Virus record (IMG/VR): IMGVR_UViG_3300042887_001883
Coordinates: 1-64,000 of that record
Strand: one strand, 5' to 3'
Length of the DNA stretch: 64,000 bases
DNA from: a virus
In this document: positions 53,372 through 63,445 of the stretch, in pieces
Numbering within the stretch: the first letter of the stretch is position 1
Layout of the letters: every line of letters begins with the position of its first letter
Notes under the pieces: generated by a model
What the model saw: only the letters and a program-made list of their open reading frames with translations
Told to the model about the DNA's origin: nothing
Database searches by the model: none
Translations under genes and position numbers: made by a program

Positions 53372-54051
53372 AATATATTTTAAAACATGCAGATGGTAGA
53401 CAATTAATACTTACTAGTGGAATAGTAAACGAAGATACTTCACTATCATTGTTTGTCTTTAGTAATACTGAAGTTGGTAAACTATTCTTTACCGATTTAG
53501 CACACATGGTGGAAAATTTCTCCGGTCCATATTCACCATATAAACCTACTAAGGGTCAAATATGGTACGATAACAAAGAAAAACTATTGAAGTTTTTTAA
53601 TGGTACCATATGGAAAGAATTTAATCCAGCTATTCCTAATGTATCACAATATGTAACCTCTGGTGATACCATGACTGGTATTTTAAAATTACCTGACCTT
53701 ACAACAACTACTAATTATAAATTAGCTGCTAATAGAAGTTATGTTGATTCTAAAAAATATAAATTTTCGGCAGAACTGAATAGAAGTATATCATATATTA
53801 AATATGACACCGGTTATACAATAATGCATGGTTTAATATATCCAGAAGCAGGGGCATTAACAGCATCTATATCATTTCCTCTGTCTATGGCAAATACCAA
53901 TTATGCAATTATATTATCATTAAATAGTACCGGAGGAGAATCTTCAGTATTAAATTATAATTCATATGCTAAAACAATTAATGGATTTAAAGTTATTGTA
54001 GATAATACATATGATTCATTGGCATTTGTCGTTATGGGATTTTCATCATGA
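53368..54051 (+). CDS. Short tail adhesin: module and small tip
   Basis: A 227-residue paralogue of its neighbours. Module at about 28-85 (LFVFSNTEVGKLFFTD, MVENFS, GQIWYDN, FNGTIW). One TGILKLP / RSYVDSK shaft repeat, then a beta tip with GYTIMHGLIYPE and ending SLAFVVMGFSS. The ATG at 53368 overlaps the previous stop (ATGA); the frame upstream of it opens only with a TTG inside the preceding gene. Confidence 0.7.
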   Translation: MKYILKHADGRQLILTSGIVNEDTSLSLFVFSNTEVGKLFFTDLAHMVENFSGPYSPYKPTKGQIWYDNKEKLLKFFNGTIWKEFNPAIPNVSQYVTSGDTMTGILKLPDLTTTTNYKLAANRSYVDSKKYKFSAELNRSISYIKYDTGYTIMHGLIYPEAGALTASISFPLSMANTNYAIILSLNSTGGESSVLNYNSYAKTINGFKVIVDNTYDSLAFVVMGFSS

Positions 54052-54773
54052 GTTATACTAAAGTAGATTTTTCAAATATATCAAAACCTCCATTATTTTT
54101 AATGGATGGTGAATATAATTTTAATACCTGTTTAACATTATTTGGTAAAAATGTGTCTAATTTTGGACCATCATTTTGGACAAATATTTTAAGAAAATTA
54201 GAAAACTATTCTAATGCTACTGCACCTGAAAATGCATTAGAGGGTCAATTATGGTACGATAGTCAAAATGGTGTTATGAAAATTAACACTGGTAAAAATT
54301 ATGATACTCCTAATTGGGTAGCAGTTTCTCATGAAGCAGTATCCATTGATGGTTTATTATCAAAATCTGGTGGAACGTTAAATAACTCATTAGAAATATC
54401 TAATGATGTTAAAGATGATAATCATGCGGCAACCGTAGATTATGTTAATAATAATTCATCAACGTCATTTACTGGTTCAAATGCCAAATATCAATACAAC
54501 GTAACCGCATTTAATAATTTTATTACTCTTAATGGGGTTGCTAAAAGTGAAGATATGGTGAGTGGCAAAATTGTGATAATGTTACCTAAAGTTATGAGTA
54601 ATGATAGTTATACTGTTACCTTATCATCATCAACATCTGCAAATACCGCAACCACCCACAAATACTACTATTATGTTACTGATAAAAAAGTAAATTCTTT
54701 TACTATTGTATTAGATAAAACATTAACCGATACTACCGAAATAGATTTTTGTGTAATTGGTTTCTGCCAATGA
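54048..54773 (+). CDS. Short tail adhesin: module and small tip
   Basis: A 241-residue paralogue coupled by ATGA to the previous gene. Module at about 28-90 (LFGKNVSNFGPSFWTN, KLENYS, GQLWYDS, NWVAV). One shaft repeat (HAATVDYVNNN) and a beta tip with FNNFITLNGVAKSE, ending DFCVIGFCQ. The tips of this gene and its two upstream neighbours differ more than their modules, as expected if the tip meets the host. Confidence 0.7.
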   Translation: MSYTKVDFSNISKPPLFLMDGEYNFNTCLTLFGKNVSNFGPSFWTNILRKLENYSNATAPENALEGQLWYDSQNGVMKINTGKNYDTPNWVAVSHEAVSIDGLLSKSGGTLNNSLEISNDVKDDNHAATVDYVNNNSSTSFTGSNAKYQYNVTAFNNFITLNGVAKSEDMVSGKIVIMLPKVMSNDSYTVTLSSSTSANTATTHKYYYYVTDKKVNSFTIVLDKTLTDTTEIDFCVIGFCQ

Positions 54774-54779
54774 TAAATA
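54772..54779 (+). promoter_or_regulatory. Late promoter box GATAAATA for the 54809 gene
   Basis: GATAAATA followed by TAG, 30 bp before the ATG at 54809, overlapping the stop codon of the preceding gene. Confidence 0.55.
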
Positions 54780-54808
54780 TAGATTTCAGTTAACATTATA
54801 GAAAAACT

Positions 54809-56491
54809 ATGACATATACTATTACATTTTCTGACACATCCAAAACATCATTTACTATCGAAGAATTAAAAAAAGATGGACCAGGTAGTTTAGATGGTAC
54901 CCATACCGATTTAGTATTTTATGGTAAAGGAAATTCTGATTATGGTGAGGATTTATGGAATAATCTAATACATATGTTAGAGAATTTTAGTAGTGCTGGT
55001 CCAGGCCCTAATAATCCAATTGAAGGTCAATTATGGTATAATAATGTTGATAGATTATTATCAATATATAAAGCAGTAGCTCCTGCGACAAATCCAAAAA
55101 CCTATGCATGGTCTGTTATATTAGATGCTAATTCATTATCTAATCCTACCGTTATTAATTCCATTATTTCAGGTTTGACCGCAGCATTATCTGACCCTAC
55201 TAATACAGCAACTAGTTCATTGTTGACGGCATTGGGTGATTCATATATTAAAACTACTGGTGGAACATTAACCGGACCTTTAAATATTCATCCATATAAT
55301 ACTGATGCTACTAATGACCCATTACAAAATGATAAATTAGCTGTATCTGTATCCTATTTAAAAAGTTATGTTGCTAATAAATTGAATACTTTAGATTTAT
55401 CAACATTAATCGGTTTTGATATTCCTCCATTTGATGCAACCTTAGATGCTGGTTATGGTGGTTATTATTTAAAAAAAGTATTAGATGCTACCTATGTTGA
55501 CGGGACTGCGGCCAGTGCCCAAATATCACAATCCAATATTATATTACCAACATATAACACAGATGTCCAAAATCCTAAATTTGCAGCATCAAGAGAATAT
55601 GTAGATGCTAAAATTTTAGAATTTTCTAAAACATTTGTGAAAAAAATCATATGGACAGATACTCTAAACCTCGCAAATGGTTTAATCACCGGAACATTAA
55701 CGGCATCATTACCAACTGGTTTTAACTATATTGCTATACCATCTGTGACGATGACACCATCATTATCAGATGCAACATTGCATGTTAATTCTAATGCTAC
55801 CAATAATACAATAACTATCTCATATTCTGGTACTACTAGTGCTACTAGAGTATTATCGAAAATTAGTATTGCTAGTTCACAAATAACTGGGGTAGCAGGT
55901 TATATAGATTCGGATTCCTTAGTTTATAATATTAATATTGTATCATCTACCATTCCAGCTACAACTACTACTCGTGCTCCAACTACTACCACAACAGTAG
56001 CAGGTTCTACTACCACTACCACGGCAGTAGCTACTAGTACAACAACTGCAGTACCTACTAGTACAACTACCATAGCACCAACTACATCAACAACGGCTGT
56101 CCCAACACCTACCTTATTTGAGGGTGGATATTGGTTTGGGCAAGATGCAACATATAATTATTATGTTTCCCCCAATAGTTCAGAATCAGGAAGAATCACG
56201 TATTCTGCTGCAGTTACTCATTGTGATAATTTGGCGGTCTCCGGCAATGCATTATATAAATGGGTAATTCCGTCAGTAGCTGAATTTACCATGTTATACA
56301 ATTATAAAAATAATTTAGCTAGTGTGGTTTCCTTCCCTCTAGTATATTGGACTACAGATACTGATTCAAATAATTATTGGAAAAAAATATTTAGTATGGC
56401 TGATGGCTCAACAACGTTTTTTAATCCTACCAATGGTGTTGCGGATAGTAATACAATGTGGACAAGACCTATAAGAAAGGTGCCTAAATAA
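54809..56491 (+). CDS. Tail adhesin: module, shaft, beta-domain, Thr linker, lectin-like tip
   Basis: A 560-residue protein. Module at about 33-100 (FYGKGNSDYGEDLWNN, MLENFS, GQLWYNN). Shaft repeats (AASREYVDAKI) to about 275, then the recurring beta-domain (about 280-385; IWTDTLNLANGLITGTL). A Thr-rich linker (about 390-430) leads to a tip of about 125 residues (FEGGYWFGQD, KWVIPSVAEFTMLY, YWTTDTDSNNYWKK, TRPIRKVP) that looks like a reduced DUF1566/Lcl_C domain, a C-type-lectin-like fold. Binding target unknown. Confidence 0.72.
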   Translation: MTYTITFSDTSKTSFTIEELKKDGPGSLDGTHTDLVFYGKGNSDYGEDLWNNLIHMLENFSSAGPGPNNPIEGQLWYNNVDRLLSIYKAVAPATNPKTYAWSVILDANSLSNPTVINSIISGLTAALSDPTNTATSSLLTALGDSYIKTTGGTLTGPLNIHPYNTDATNDPLQNDKLAVSVSYLKSYVANKLNTLDLSTLIGFDIPPFDATLDAGYGGYYLKKVLDATYVDGTAASAQISQSNIILPTYNTDVQNPKFAASREYVDAKILEFSKTFVKKIIWTDTLNLANGLITGTLTASLPTGFNYIAIPSVTMTPSLSDATLHVNSNATNNTITISYSGTTSATRVLSKISIASSQITGVAGYIDSDSLVYNINIVSSTIPATTTTRAPTTTTTVAGSTTTTTAVATSTTTAVPTSTTTIAPTTSTTAVPTPTLFEGGYWFGQDATYNYYVSPNSSESGRITYSAAVTHCDNLAVSGNALYKWVIPSVAEFTMLYNYKNNLASVVSFPLVYWTTDTDSNNYWKKIFSMADGSTTFFNPTNGVADSNTMWTRPIRKVPK

Positions 56492-56522
56492 TTATCATGC
56501 CTAATTATTCAACTATTCAATC

Positions 56523-58916
56523 ATGACAAAAAAAACATATTATATTAATTATACAGATGGTTTAAACAAACCATCTTTTAATATCCCTTTCGATGAGGTT
56601 GATAATAGTACATCATTGGTATTATATGGACAAGGTAGAAAAGAATATGCACAAGGCTTGTGGAATAATCTACTACATTTATTAGAGAATTTTGCTAATG
56701 GTAGTCCTAATTATACTGGACCAGATAATCCTACCGAAGGTCAATTATGGTACGATAGTTTTAATAAAATATTAAAAATATATAAAAAAGTAAACAAATC
56801 TCCATTAACTTTAGATATTGCAACACCAGAAAATACCAATGTATCTACTAAAGATGAGTATATTTGGGTGGAAATTGTTGATATTGAATACCTAGAAGCC
56901 ATGTTTGGTTTAGATGGTATGGATGGTCTAATCGGAAAATTGGTTGAATTATTAAAAGATAATAACCAATTATTAGATGCTTTAACATTATATTATGTTC
57001 CTTTTACTGGAGCACAATTATCAGGACAATTATATCTATCGAATGACCCATATGTAAAATATGATAATCCACCGGAATTATATGAAGCATTTTCAGTAGG
57101 ATATTTAAAAAGTTACTTAGATTATTTTGCAAAAACATACAAACCAGAAGAAGGATACTTTGATATTTTTGGAAATTCTTCTAGGGAAGATGATTCTGTT
57201 GGTACCTATGTTCCATTAAATTTAACCAGTGCTAAAACAGTTTCTGGTAATAAAATAACTATTGACAATACCGTATCATTTGATAATAGTTTAGTCGTTC
57301 CTTCAGCCGTTAATGATACTGATTTAGTTAAACGGTTAGATTATGATACTTCATTATCAACAGCATCGATTGTATCTAAAATCAAAGGTAATGAGGATTT
57401 CAAAAAATTAGTAACTGATGCAGTAACTACAGAATTGGTAAAACCTGAAAATACAACTGTGGTATTAACACCAACACCTGCAGTATTATCATCTTATTGT
57501 GTAGTTAATTCTAATCAACTATCTGGTAATGATACTACTCCCCATACAGTACTATCACAAACAGTTAAACCCCATTCCATCAATTCTAAATTCTTAATTA
57601 CAATATCCTTAGTATTATCTAATGGGAGTAAAGCTGGCCAAGCTGTTGCCGGTCTTTATAAAAATAATACTGCACTAGTAGATAAATTTGCAATAGTAGA
57701 GAAAACTGACAATGATGCATTTCCAACATTTTATACATTTGTTGATTCGGCTACTGGTACCGGTGATATGACATATGATATAAAAGTTAATGGTACTAAA
57801 AGTGGAACAGATATTTGGTTAGTTAATCAATCTGCAAATAAGAAGAATTTTGTAACTTCTACCATGACAATTTTAGAATTTAATCAAGTATCTCAACCAT
57901 CATTATTCTGGACGGTTGTAACTGATTTTACTGAAATATCGGCAAATAATAATGTATTCTCTGGAACTATAAAATTATCTTGCTCTAATTGTATCATTAA
58001 TAATAATTTCGTATTTGGTTCTAACGTTGGTAATATTTTTAAAATTGAATCCATTGGGACAAATACTGTAACTGATGTAGTTGCCCTAAAAACATCTAGT
58101 ACCGATACAGAGATAACATTTGATGTTAGTGGAAAATTATCACCTAGTAATGGTAATGTTGTCTGTGCATTTACCGTTAATAGTAATATTTTTACACTCC
58201 CACCAGATTATCCAACAATTTTAAATAGTTTTAAACATATTGATATTCAATGTGTGGATACTGTTACTTCTACTACAACTGCGGCGGGAACCACAACTAC
58301 GCAAGCTCCTACAACCACTACTACGGTGGCCGGTAATACCACTAGTACAACAACGGCGGCTCCTACCACAACATCAACTACTAAAGCCCCAACCACCACG
58401 ACAACAACGTTATATTCCCCCAAAATCGGGGAAGAATTCAAGGGTGGATTCTATTTAGGTGATATTACCGATAATGGGGTTAAATATAGACTTATCGTGG
58501 CTAATAAATCTGTAGGTAGTGGTCTAGCTAAATGGCGAGGTTTTACTGTAAGTAATACTAAGATGGGGGTTACATCATTAACTGATGGTCCCGGAAATAC
58601 CGCAATATTAATAGCATCGCCAGGTCATATAGCTGCTGAATTCTGTGCTAATTTATCACTTAATGGATATACCGATTGGTATTTGCCAGCACATGATGAA
58701 TTAAAAGTAATGTATACCAATCGTACTGCTACACCATTTGCAACCAATAATGGTTTTGCAAGTATTCTTAGGTCTATCCATTGGTCATCATCAGAGGATA
58801 GTAACGGAGCTGCGTGGGAAGTTCATCTTTTATCTAATGAAGCACATACCGACAATCCAGAAACCACCGAATTTAATGTTCGAGCGGTAAGAAGAGAACC
58901 ATATAATGTCTTATAA
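56523..58916 (+). CDS. Large tail adhesin: module, jelly-roll-like domain, beta-domain, Thr linker, DUF1566-type tip
   Basis: A 797-residue protein. Module at about 32-100 (LYGQGRKEYAQGLWNN, LLENFA, GQLWYDS). Residues about 150-290 are a shaft shared with the next two genes (YVPFTGAQLSGQLYLSNDP). Residues about 320-455 form a compact beta domain (INSKFLITISLVLSNGS, STMTILEF), also shared. Then the recurring beta-domain (about 460-575), a Thr-rich linker (about 580-630), and a DUF1566/Lcl_C tip (about 637-797) with FKGGFYLGDI, DWYLPAHDELKVMY, HWSSSEDSNGAAWEV and VRAVRREP. It overlaps the next gene by 11 bp. Confidence 0.77.
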   Translation: MTKKTYYINYTDGLNKPSFNIPFDEVDNSTSLVLYGQGRKEYAQGLWNNLLHLLENFANGSPNYTGPDNPTEGQLWYDSFNKILKIYKKVNKSPLTLDIATPENTNVSTKDEYIWVEIVDIEYLEAMFGLDGMDGLIGKLVELLKDNNQLLDALTLYYVPFTGAQLSGQLYLSNDPYVKYDNPPELYEAFSVGYLKSYLDYFAKTYKPEEGYFDIFGNSSREDDSVGTYVPLNLTSAKTVSGNKITIDNTVSFDNSLVVPSAVNDTDLVKRLDYDTSLSTASIVSKIKGNEDFKKLVTDAVTTELVKPENTTVVLTPTPAVLSSYCVVNSNQLSGNDTTPHTVLSQTVKPHSINSKFLITISLVLSNGSKAGQAVAGLYKNNTALVDKFAIVEKTDNDAFPTFYTFVDSATGTGDMTYDIKVNGTKSGTDIWLVNQSANKKNFVTSTMTILEFNQVSQPSLFWTVVTDFTEISANNNVFSGTIKLSCSNCIINNNFVFGSNVGNIFKIESIGTNTVTDVVALKTSSTDTEITFDVSGKLSPSNGNVVCAFTVNSNIFTLPPDYPTILNSFKHIDIQCVDTVTSTTTAAGTTTTQAPTTTTTVAGNTTSTTTAAPTTTSTTKAPTTTTTTLYSPKIGEEFKGGFYLGDITDNGVKYRLIVANKSVGSGLAKWRGFTVSNTKMGVTSLTDGPGNTAILIASPGHIAAEFCANLSLNGYTDWYLPAHDELKVMYTNRTATPFATNNGFASILRSIHWSSSEDSNGAAWEVHLLSNEAHTDNPETTEFNVRAVRREPYNVL

Positions 58917-61515
58917 AATTGATTATTCTAATGATACAAAAACATCATTAACAATCCTTCCTGATAGTGTTGATGATTCATTACCATTAATATTTTATGG
59001 TTATAATCATAGTAACTATGGGGAAGGATTATGGACTGATTTATTACATTTATTAGAAAATTATGCCAGTGATGGTTCTACATTATTAAATCCGGTAGAG
59101 GGTATGCTATGGTACAATAATGTTAACAAAATATTAGGAATATATAAAACTACTGGATGGTCAGATATTATCGATTTAGAAAAATTCCAAGCTACATACG
59201 GCTCTGATATTGATAATTTATTATCTAATATTATTGCAGAATTAAAAAAATCACCACAAAGTGATAATATAAAAAAGTTAATAGCTGCATTATCTAAATT
59301 ATTTGTTCCATTGACCGGAGGGACATTAACCGGAAATTTATATTTACCTGATGAAATTTATGCCGATTATAAAAAATTACCAAACAATACCCAAAAGGTA
59401 ATAACCAATGGTTTTTTAGAATGGTTTGTGGATGATTATATAACACATTATCAAAAACCATTATCCGCAGGATTTGATGATGGTGGTTTTGGGATAGGAT
59501 TTGATGATGGTGTGATTAATGCTTCAAATCTTGGGGATTTCTTACCGTTGAACGTTGCAGAAGATACTATTATATCTGGAGAGACTTTAAATATATCTGC
59601 AGATTTAGCTTTTGCCAAAGTATTAGTACCGACATCAGTTTCTAATAATTGTGCAATTAATAAAGAATATGCTGATAGTTTATTAACAGAAACTAGCCTA
59701 TTTTCAAAAATTAATAATACTGCTGACTTTATATCAGCTATAGATAATTTGGCAATATATCCAGATAATTCTTCAGATACTACTGCATCTACTGTAAATG
59801 TCAGTGAAGTATTATCTTATATGTCAATATATGATAAATCTGAACAATCTACTGCACCATCTACAACCTTATATACTACCCCATTAAGCATAACCATTAC
59901 CCCGGCATCTATAAATTCTAAATTTTATATTAATGTATCGTTATTATTATCTAACGGCACAACACCTGGGGCGACAATATGTGGATTATATAAAAATGGT
60001 AATGCATTAATTGAAAAATTTAGCATTATTGATAGAGGGTCTGATTCAGATTTGATTGCATCATGTACTACTTTTATTGATTCTACAACCGATATATCCC
60101 CAGTAACATATGATGTTCGAGTTTATAATGAACTGTCTACTGGTAAATGGTATACCAATAAATCTGCCGATGGTTCTAAGACTGGCATATCATATATGAC
60201 TATTTTAGAATACCAAGATACTAATTTTATTAATAATACGTCTGCATATGTTGCACCGACTGTCAATGTACCATTTACATCATCTACCATTGAATATAAA
60301 ATACCTAACCCAACAGCAGAATATTATGAATATACTGTTCCCGATGGTGTCACTAAACTTTCTGTTGATATTATTGGTGCTGGCGGAGGAGCTGGTGGTC
60401 ATGGTGGTGGTTCTAAAAAAGGTGGTAATGGTGGACATGGTGTTAAAATGTCAGCTACTATTACGGTAACACCAAAAGAAGTATTAAAAATATATGTAGG
60501 TTGTGGTGGTGTTGGTGGTGGCTCCTCTAATAAGGATTACAAGTCTACACAGAAAAGTATTTTTAGAAATCCTGATGATTCTACGTTACCAAATATTATT
60601 AATAAACCCAAATTATTAGCTACTGGTTTATTCACCGGAAGCCCTGCAACAAATACCAATTGGTCAAAGTTTATAAACACCAATAATGTTTGGGGTAGTA
60701 ACATGTCAACAAAAATAGACAATGTTAATTTTTTGGCATCATTCCCTAGAAATGCACCATATATAGTTTCATCATCTATCGATAATTATGGGACCATCAA
60801 AATTGATGATGTATTAATTGTAGATGTACCTACTTATAAATTTGTATTTTCTAAATGTACTAATATTTCTAAAGGTAATCATTATGTTAAATTATATGCC
60901 TATAATTCCGATGTTCTACAAGCATTTTCCTTAGATATTAGAGAATCCAGTAGTGGTTTTAATAATGGGGGGGATGGTGGGTCATCTGGTCCAGATGGTT
61001 TTAGTGGTGAAGGTGGCTATGGTGGTGGTTCTTCAGCAATTGTAAAATCTGATGGAACTGTATTATTAGTAGCTGCCGGTGGCGGTGGAGGCGGTGGGGC
61101 AGATTCAAATGGTATACCTACAGGATTAATTATTAATGGTATCCCAAAACCAACTACTGGTACTGTCACATATACTGATAATGGAAATGGGAAAACCCCA
61201 GGTACCGGGTTAGATGGTGGGGGCGGTGGGGGCGGTGGCGGTGGATATGCTACTGATGGGAAAGGTATGGGTATTGGTGGTAATTTTACTACCACGTCTG
61301 CTAATAAAAACACATATGGCGGTGGCGGTAGTGAAGGCGCATCATATATAAATACCGGTTTGGTTACGGTATCATTAAATATGTACCCATCTTTAAAAGG
61401 AACACCAGGATATGGTGGTATTGCTAAAACTAGTACCACCTATGTCGCATCTACAGTTGGCATCAATGAAGATGGTCAATGTGGATATATAAAAATTACC
61501 ACCGTCAATGCATAA
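58906..61515 (+). CDS. Large tail adhesin with a Gly-rich tip
   Basis: An 869-residue protein. Module at about 28-95 (FYGYNHSNYGEGLWTD, LLENYA, GMLWYNN). Shaft and jelly-roll-like domain as in the neighbouring genes (FVPLTGGTLTGNLYLPDE; INSKFYINVSLLLSNGT; SYMTILEY). From about 470 the tip opens YEYTVPDGVTKLSVDIIGAG, typical of Gly-rich domains ending phage fibres, then holds Gly tracts (AGGGAGGHGGG, VAAGGGGGGG and a ten-Gly run), an inserted beta segment (about 545-685), and closes with GQCGYIKITTVNA. Poly-Gly tracts in T-even adhesin gp38 form receptor-binding tips, a possible parallel. Confidence 0.77.
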   Translation: MSYKIDYSNDTKTSLTILPDSVDDSLPLIFYGYNHSNYGEGLWTDLLHLLENYASDGSTLLNPVEGMLWYNNVNKILGIYKTTGWSDIIDLEKFQATYGSDIDNLLSNIIAELKKSPQSDNIKKLIAALSKLFVPLTGGTLTGNLYLPDEIYADYKKLPNNTQKVITNGFLEWFVDDYITHYQKPLSAGFDDGGFGIGFDDGVINASNLGDFLPLNVAEDTIISGETLNISADLAFAKVLVPTSVSNNCAINKEYADSLLTETSLFSKINNTADFISAIDNLAIYPDNSSDTTASTVNVSEVLSYMSIYDKSEQSTAPSTTLYTTPLSITITPASINSKFYINVSLLLSNGTTPGATICGLYKNGNALIEKFSIIDRGSDSDLIASCTTFIDSTTDISPVTYDVRVYNELSTGKWYTNKSADGSKTGISYMTILEYQDTNFINNTSAYVAPTVNVPFTSSTIEYKIPNPTAEYYEYTVPDGVTKLSVDIIGAGGGAGGHGGGSKKGGNGGHGVKMSATITVTPKEVLKIYVGCGGVGGGSSNKDYKSTQKSIFRNPDDSTLPNIINKPKLLATGLFTGSPATNTNWSKFINTNNVWGSNMSTKIDNVNFLASFPRNAPYIVSSSIDNYGTIKIDDVLIVDVPTYKFVFSKCTNISKGNHYVKLYAYNSDVLQAFSLDIRESSSGFNNGGDGGSSGPDGFSGEGGYGGGSSAIVKSDGTVLLVAAGGGGGGGADSNGIPTGLIINGIPKPTTGTVTYTDNGNGKTPGTGLDGGGGGGGGGGYATDGKGMGIGGNFTTTSANKNTYGGGGSEGASYINTGLVTVSLNMYPSLKGTPGYGGIAKTSTTYVASTVGINEDGQCGYIKITTVNA

Positions 61516-61522
61516 TACCAAT

Positions 61523-63436
61523 ATGAAATATTCTATACCATACACTGATACATCAAAAAGTCCCATTGAAATAGAAACCAACACCATTAATACTGATACC
61601 ATATTAAAATTATATGGTCAGGGTTCAGTAAACTATGGGGCGGAATTATGGATTAATTTATTAAAACTTTTAGACCATACATGTAGTGGTGGTGTTAATA
61701 ATTCTGGACCATTGAAACCCATTGAGGGTCAATTATGGTATAATAATTATTCAACCACCTTAAATTTATATAAAACTAACAAATGGGTTCCTATTGTAGA
61801 TAGCCAATATTTGGAAAGTCTTTATGGTACCGGTGGACTTGATGGATTATTGAAAAAAATCGCAGATGCATTATTAGACGATACTACCCCAATGGTTAAA
61901 AGTCTCATAGCAGAATTAAATAAATATTTATTACCATTAACTGGTGGTACAGTATCTGGAAAATTATACTTACCTAAAATAAGTTCGTTAGCAACATTCT
62001 ATGATAAAGCAAAACTCACTGATAAAAATAAGGTTTGTACAATAGAATATCTAAAATGGTTTGTACTAGAATTTGCTAAAAATTATGTACCGCCAAATTC
62101 CCCAGGATTTGATGATAGTCCATTTGGTATAGGGTACGATACGGACCCGACATTATTAGCCGAAGTTTCACCATATGTACCATTAAACATTGTATTACCT
62201 ACTGTTATTACTGGAAGTAATATTACTTTTAGTAATAATGTAATAGCTAATAAGGCTACCGTAGATTTAGTAACAACTAATAATGATGCTATTAATAAAA
62301 AATATTCTGATGACCATACATCAGCATCAGCATTAATGGATATTTTTAAGAATTCAACACCATTCAAAAATGCAATTTCTGGCGAAATTGATAAATTAAT
62401 TAATGCTCCGGCAAACCAATCTACATCAACATCTCCTACTTTAAAATCATATAGCATAACCGATGATGCTATTAAAAATGGTAAAGGTATCACCCCTACT
62501 GATACTGGATTGTCCCTTGCTATAACCCCCCAATCCATAAAATCTAAATTTTTAATAAACATATCATTAACATTATCAAATGGTGATAAACCTGGTACTG
62601 CAATAGGAACATTATATAAAAACAATACCATATTATTACCAAATTTTTGTGTAGTAGATGGGACTAAATTCGATTCTATGCCATATGGTGTCACTTTTAT
62701 AGATAGTGTCACTTCCACTGATAAAGTAACATATGTTGTAAAAGTAAATGGGAACGATGCTAGTGGTGAATGGTTCGTAAATCAATCATCTGATATTACC
62801 AATAAATCAATATCATCGATGACTATTATGGAATTTATTGGAGATACTATAATAACTAAAGGTACTAGTAATTCTGTGGCTTCTATCCTACCAACTACTA
62901 TTGGTGACGTTTATAACGGTGGCGTTTATATAGGTGATATTACAGATGGTGGTGTTAAATATAGATTAATACTATCACCAAAATCAACTGAACTTAATAT
63001 GCAATATATAACTAATAAAGGTTCATCGGTAGGTAATAGAACAAATAATACGATTTCACGTACAAATGGTCCAGAAAATACGAGAATTACATCACAGAGT
63101 ATATTAGATGGATTCTTAGCAGCATGGTATTGTTCAAGATTAGACATAAATGGATATTCTGATTGGTATTTACCAGCAGCAGATGAATTAGTAGTTATGA
63201 GTGTGAATCGAAAAGCACTGTTGACTGGTCCCAATAAAATGGAATGGCTTACCACTTTTAATGGTGGTACTGGAAGTTATACTGCATATTCTGGTGGGTT
63301 TTATTGGTCTTCTACCGATGATGGTAGTGTTCTAACTGCTCTAAAGGTACATTGTCGTGATTATGCATCGAGTGCGGTAACAGAGGTCAAAGAAACTGTT
63401 TGTCATGTTAGAGCAATCAGACGTGAACCATATTAA
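61523..63436 (+). CDS. Tail adhesin: module, shaft, jelly-roll-like domain, DUF1566-type tip
   Basis: A 637-residue protein if the ATG at 61523 is used. This start aligns MKYSIPYTDTSKS with the starts of its neighbours; an ATG at 61508 overlapping the previous gene is possible and neither has a clear ribosome site. Module (LYGQGSVNYGAELWIN, LLDHTC, GQLWYNN), shaft (LLPLTGGTVSGKLYLP), jelly-roll-like domain (IKSKFLINISLTLSNGD, SSMTIMEF), then a DUF1566/Lcl_C tip directly, without a Thr linker (YNGGVYIGDI, DWYLPAADELVVMS, FYWSSTDDGS, VRAIRREPY). The tip shares its framework with the 56523 protein but differs in loops. A terminator follows. Confidence 0.77.
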   Translation: MKYSIPYTDTSKSPIEIETNTINTDTILKLYGQGSVNYGAELWINLLKLLDHTCSGGVNNSGPLKPIEGQLWYNNYSTTLNLYKTNKWVPIVDSQYLESLYGTGGLDGLLKKIADALLDDTTPMVKSLIAELNKYLLPLTGGTVSGKLYLPKISSLATFYDKAKLTDKNKVCTIEYLKWFVLEFAKNYVPPNSPGFDDSPFGIGYDTDPTLLAEVSPYVPLNIVLPTVITGSNITFSNNVIANKATVDLVTTNNDAINKKYSDDHTSASALMDIFKNSTPFKNAISGEIDKLINAPANQSTSTSPTLKSYSITDDAIKNGKGITPTDTGLSLAITPQSIKSKFLINISLTLSNGDKPGTAIGTLYKNNTILLPNFCVVDGTKFDSMPYGVTFIDSVTSTDKVTYVVKVNGNDASGEWFVNQSSDITNKSISSMTIMEFIGDTIITKGTSNSVASILPTTIGDVYNGGVYIGDITDGGVKYRLILSPKSTELNMQYITNKGSSVGNRTNNTISRTNGPENTRITSQSILDGFLAAWYCSRLDINGYSDWYLPAADELVVMSVNRKALLTGPNKMEWLTTFNGGTGSYTAYSGGFYWSSTDDGSVLTALKVHCRDYASSAVTEVKETVCHVRAIRREPY

Positions 63437-63445
63437 TAGTTATGG

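Noticed and set aside
61017-61439. Leftward Pro-rich open frame
   Set aside because: Mirror of the Gly-rich tip coding sequence; no start signal and implausible composition.
56140-63436. Diversity-generating retroelement
   Set aside because: Lectin-like tips are present, but no reverse transcriptase or template repeat could be found in this window.
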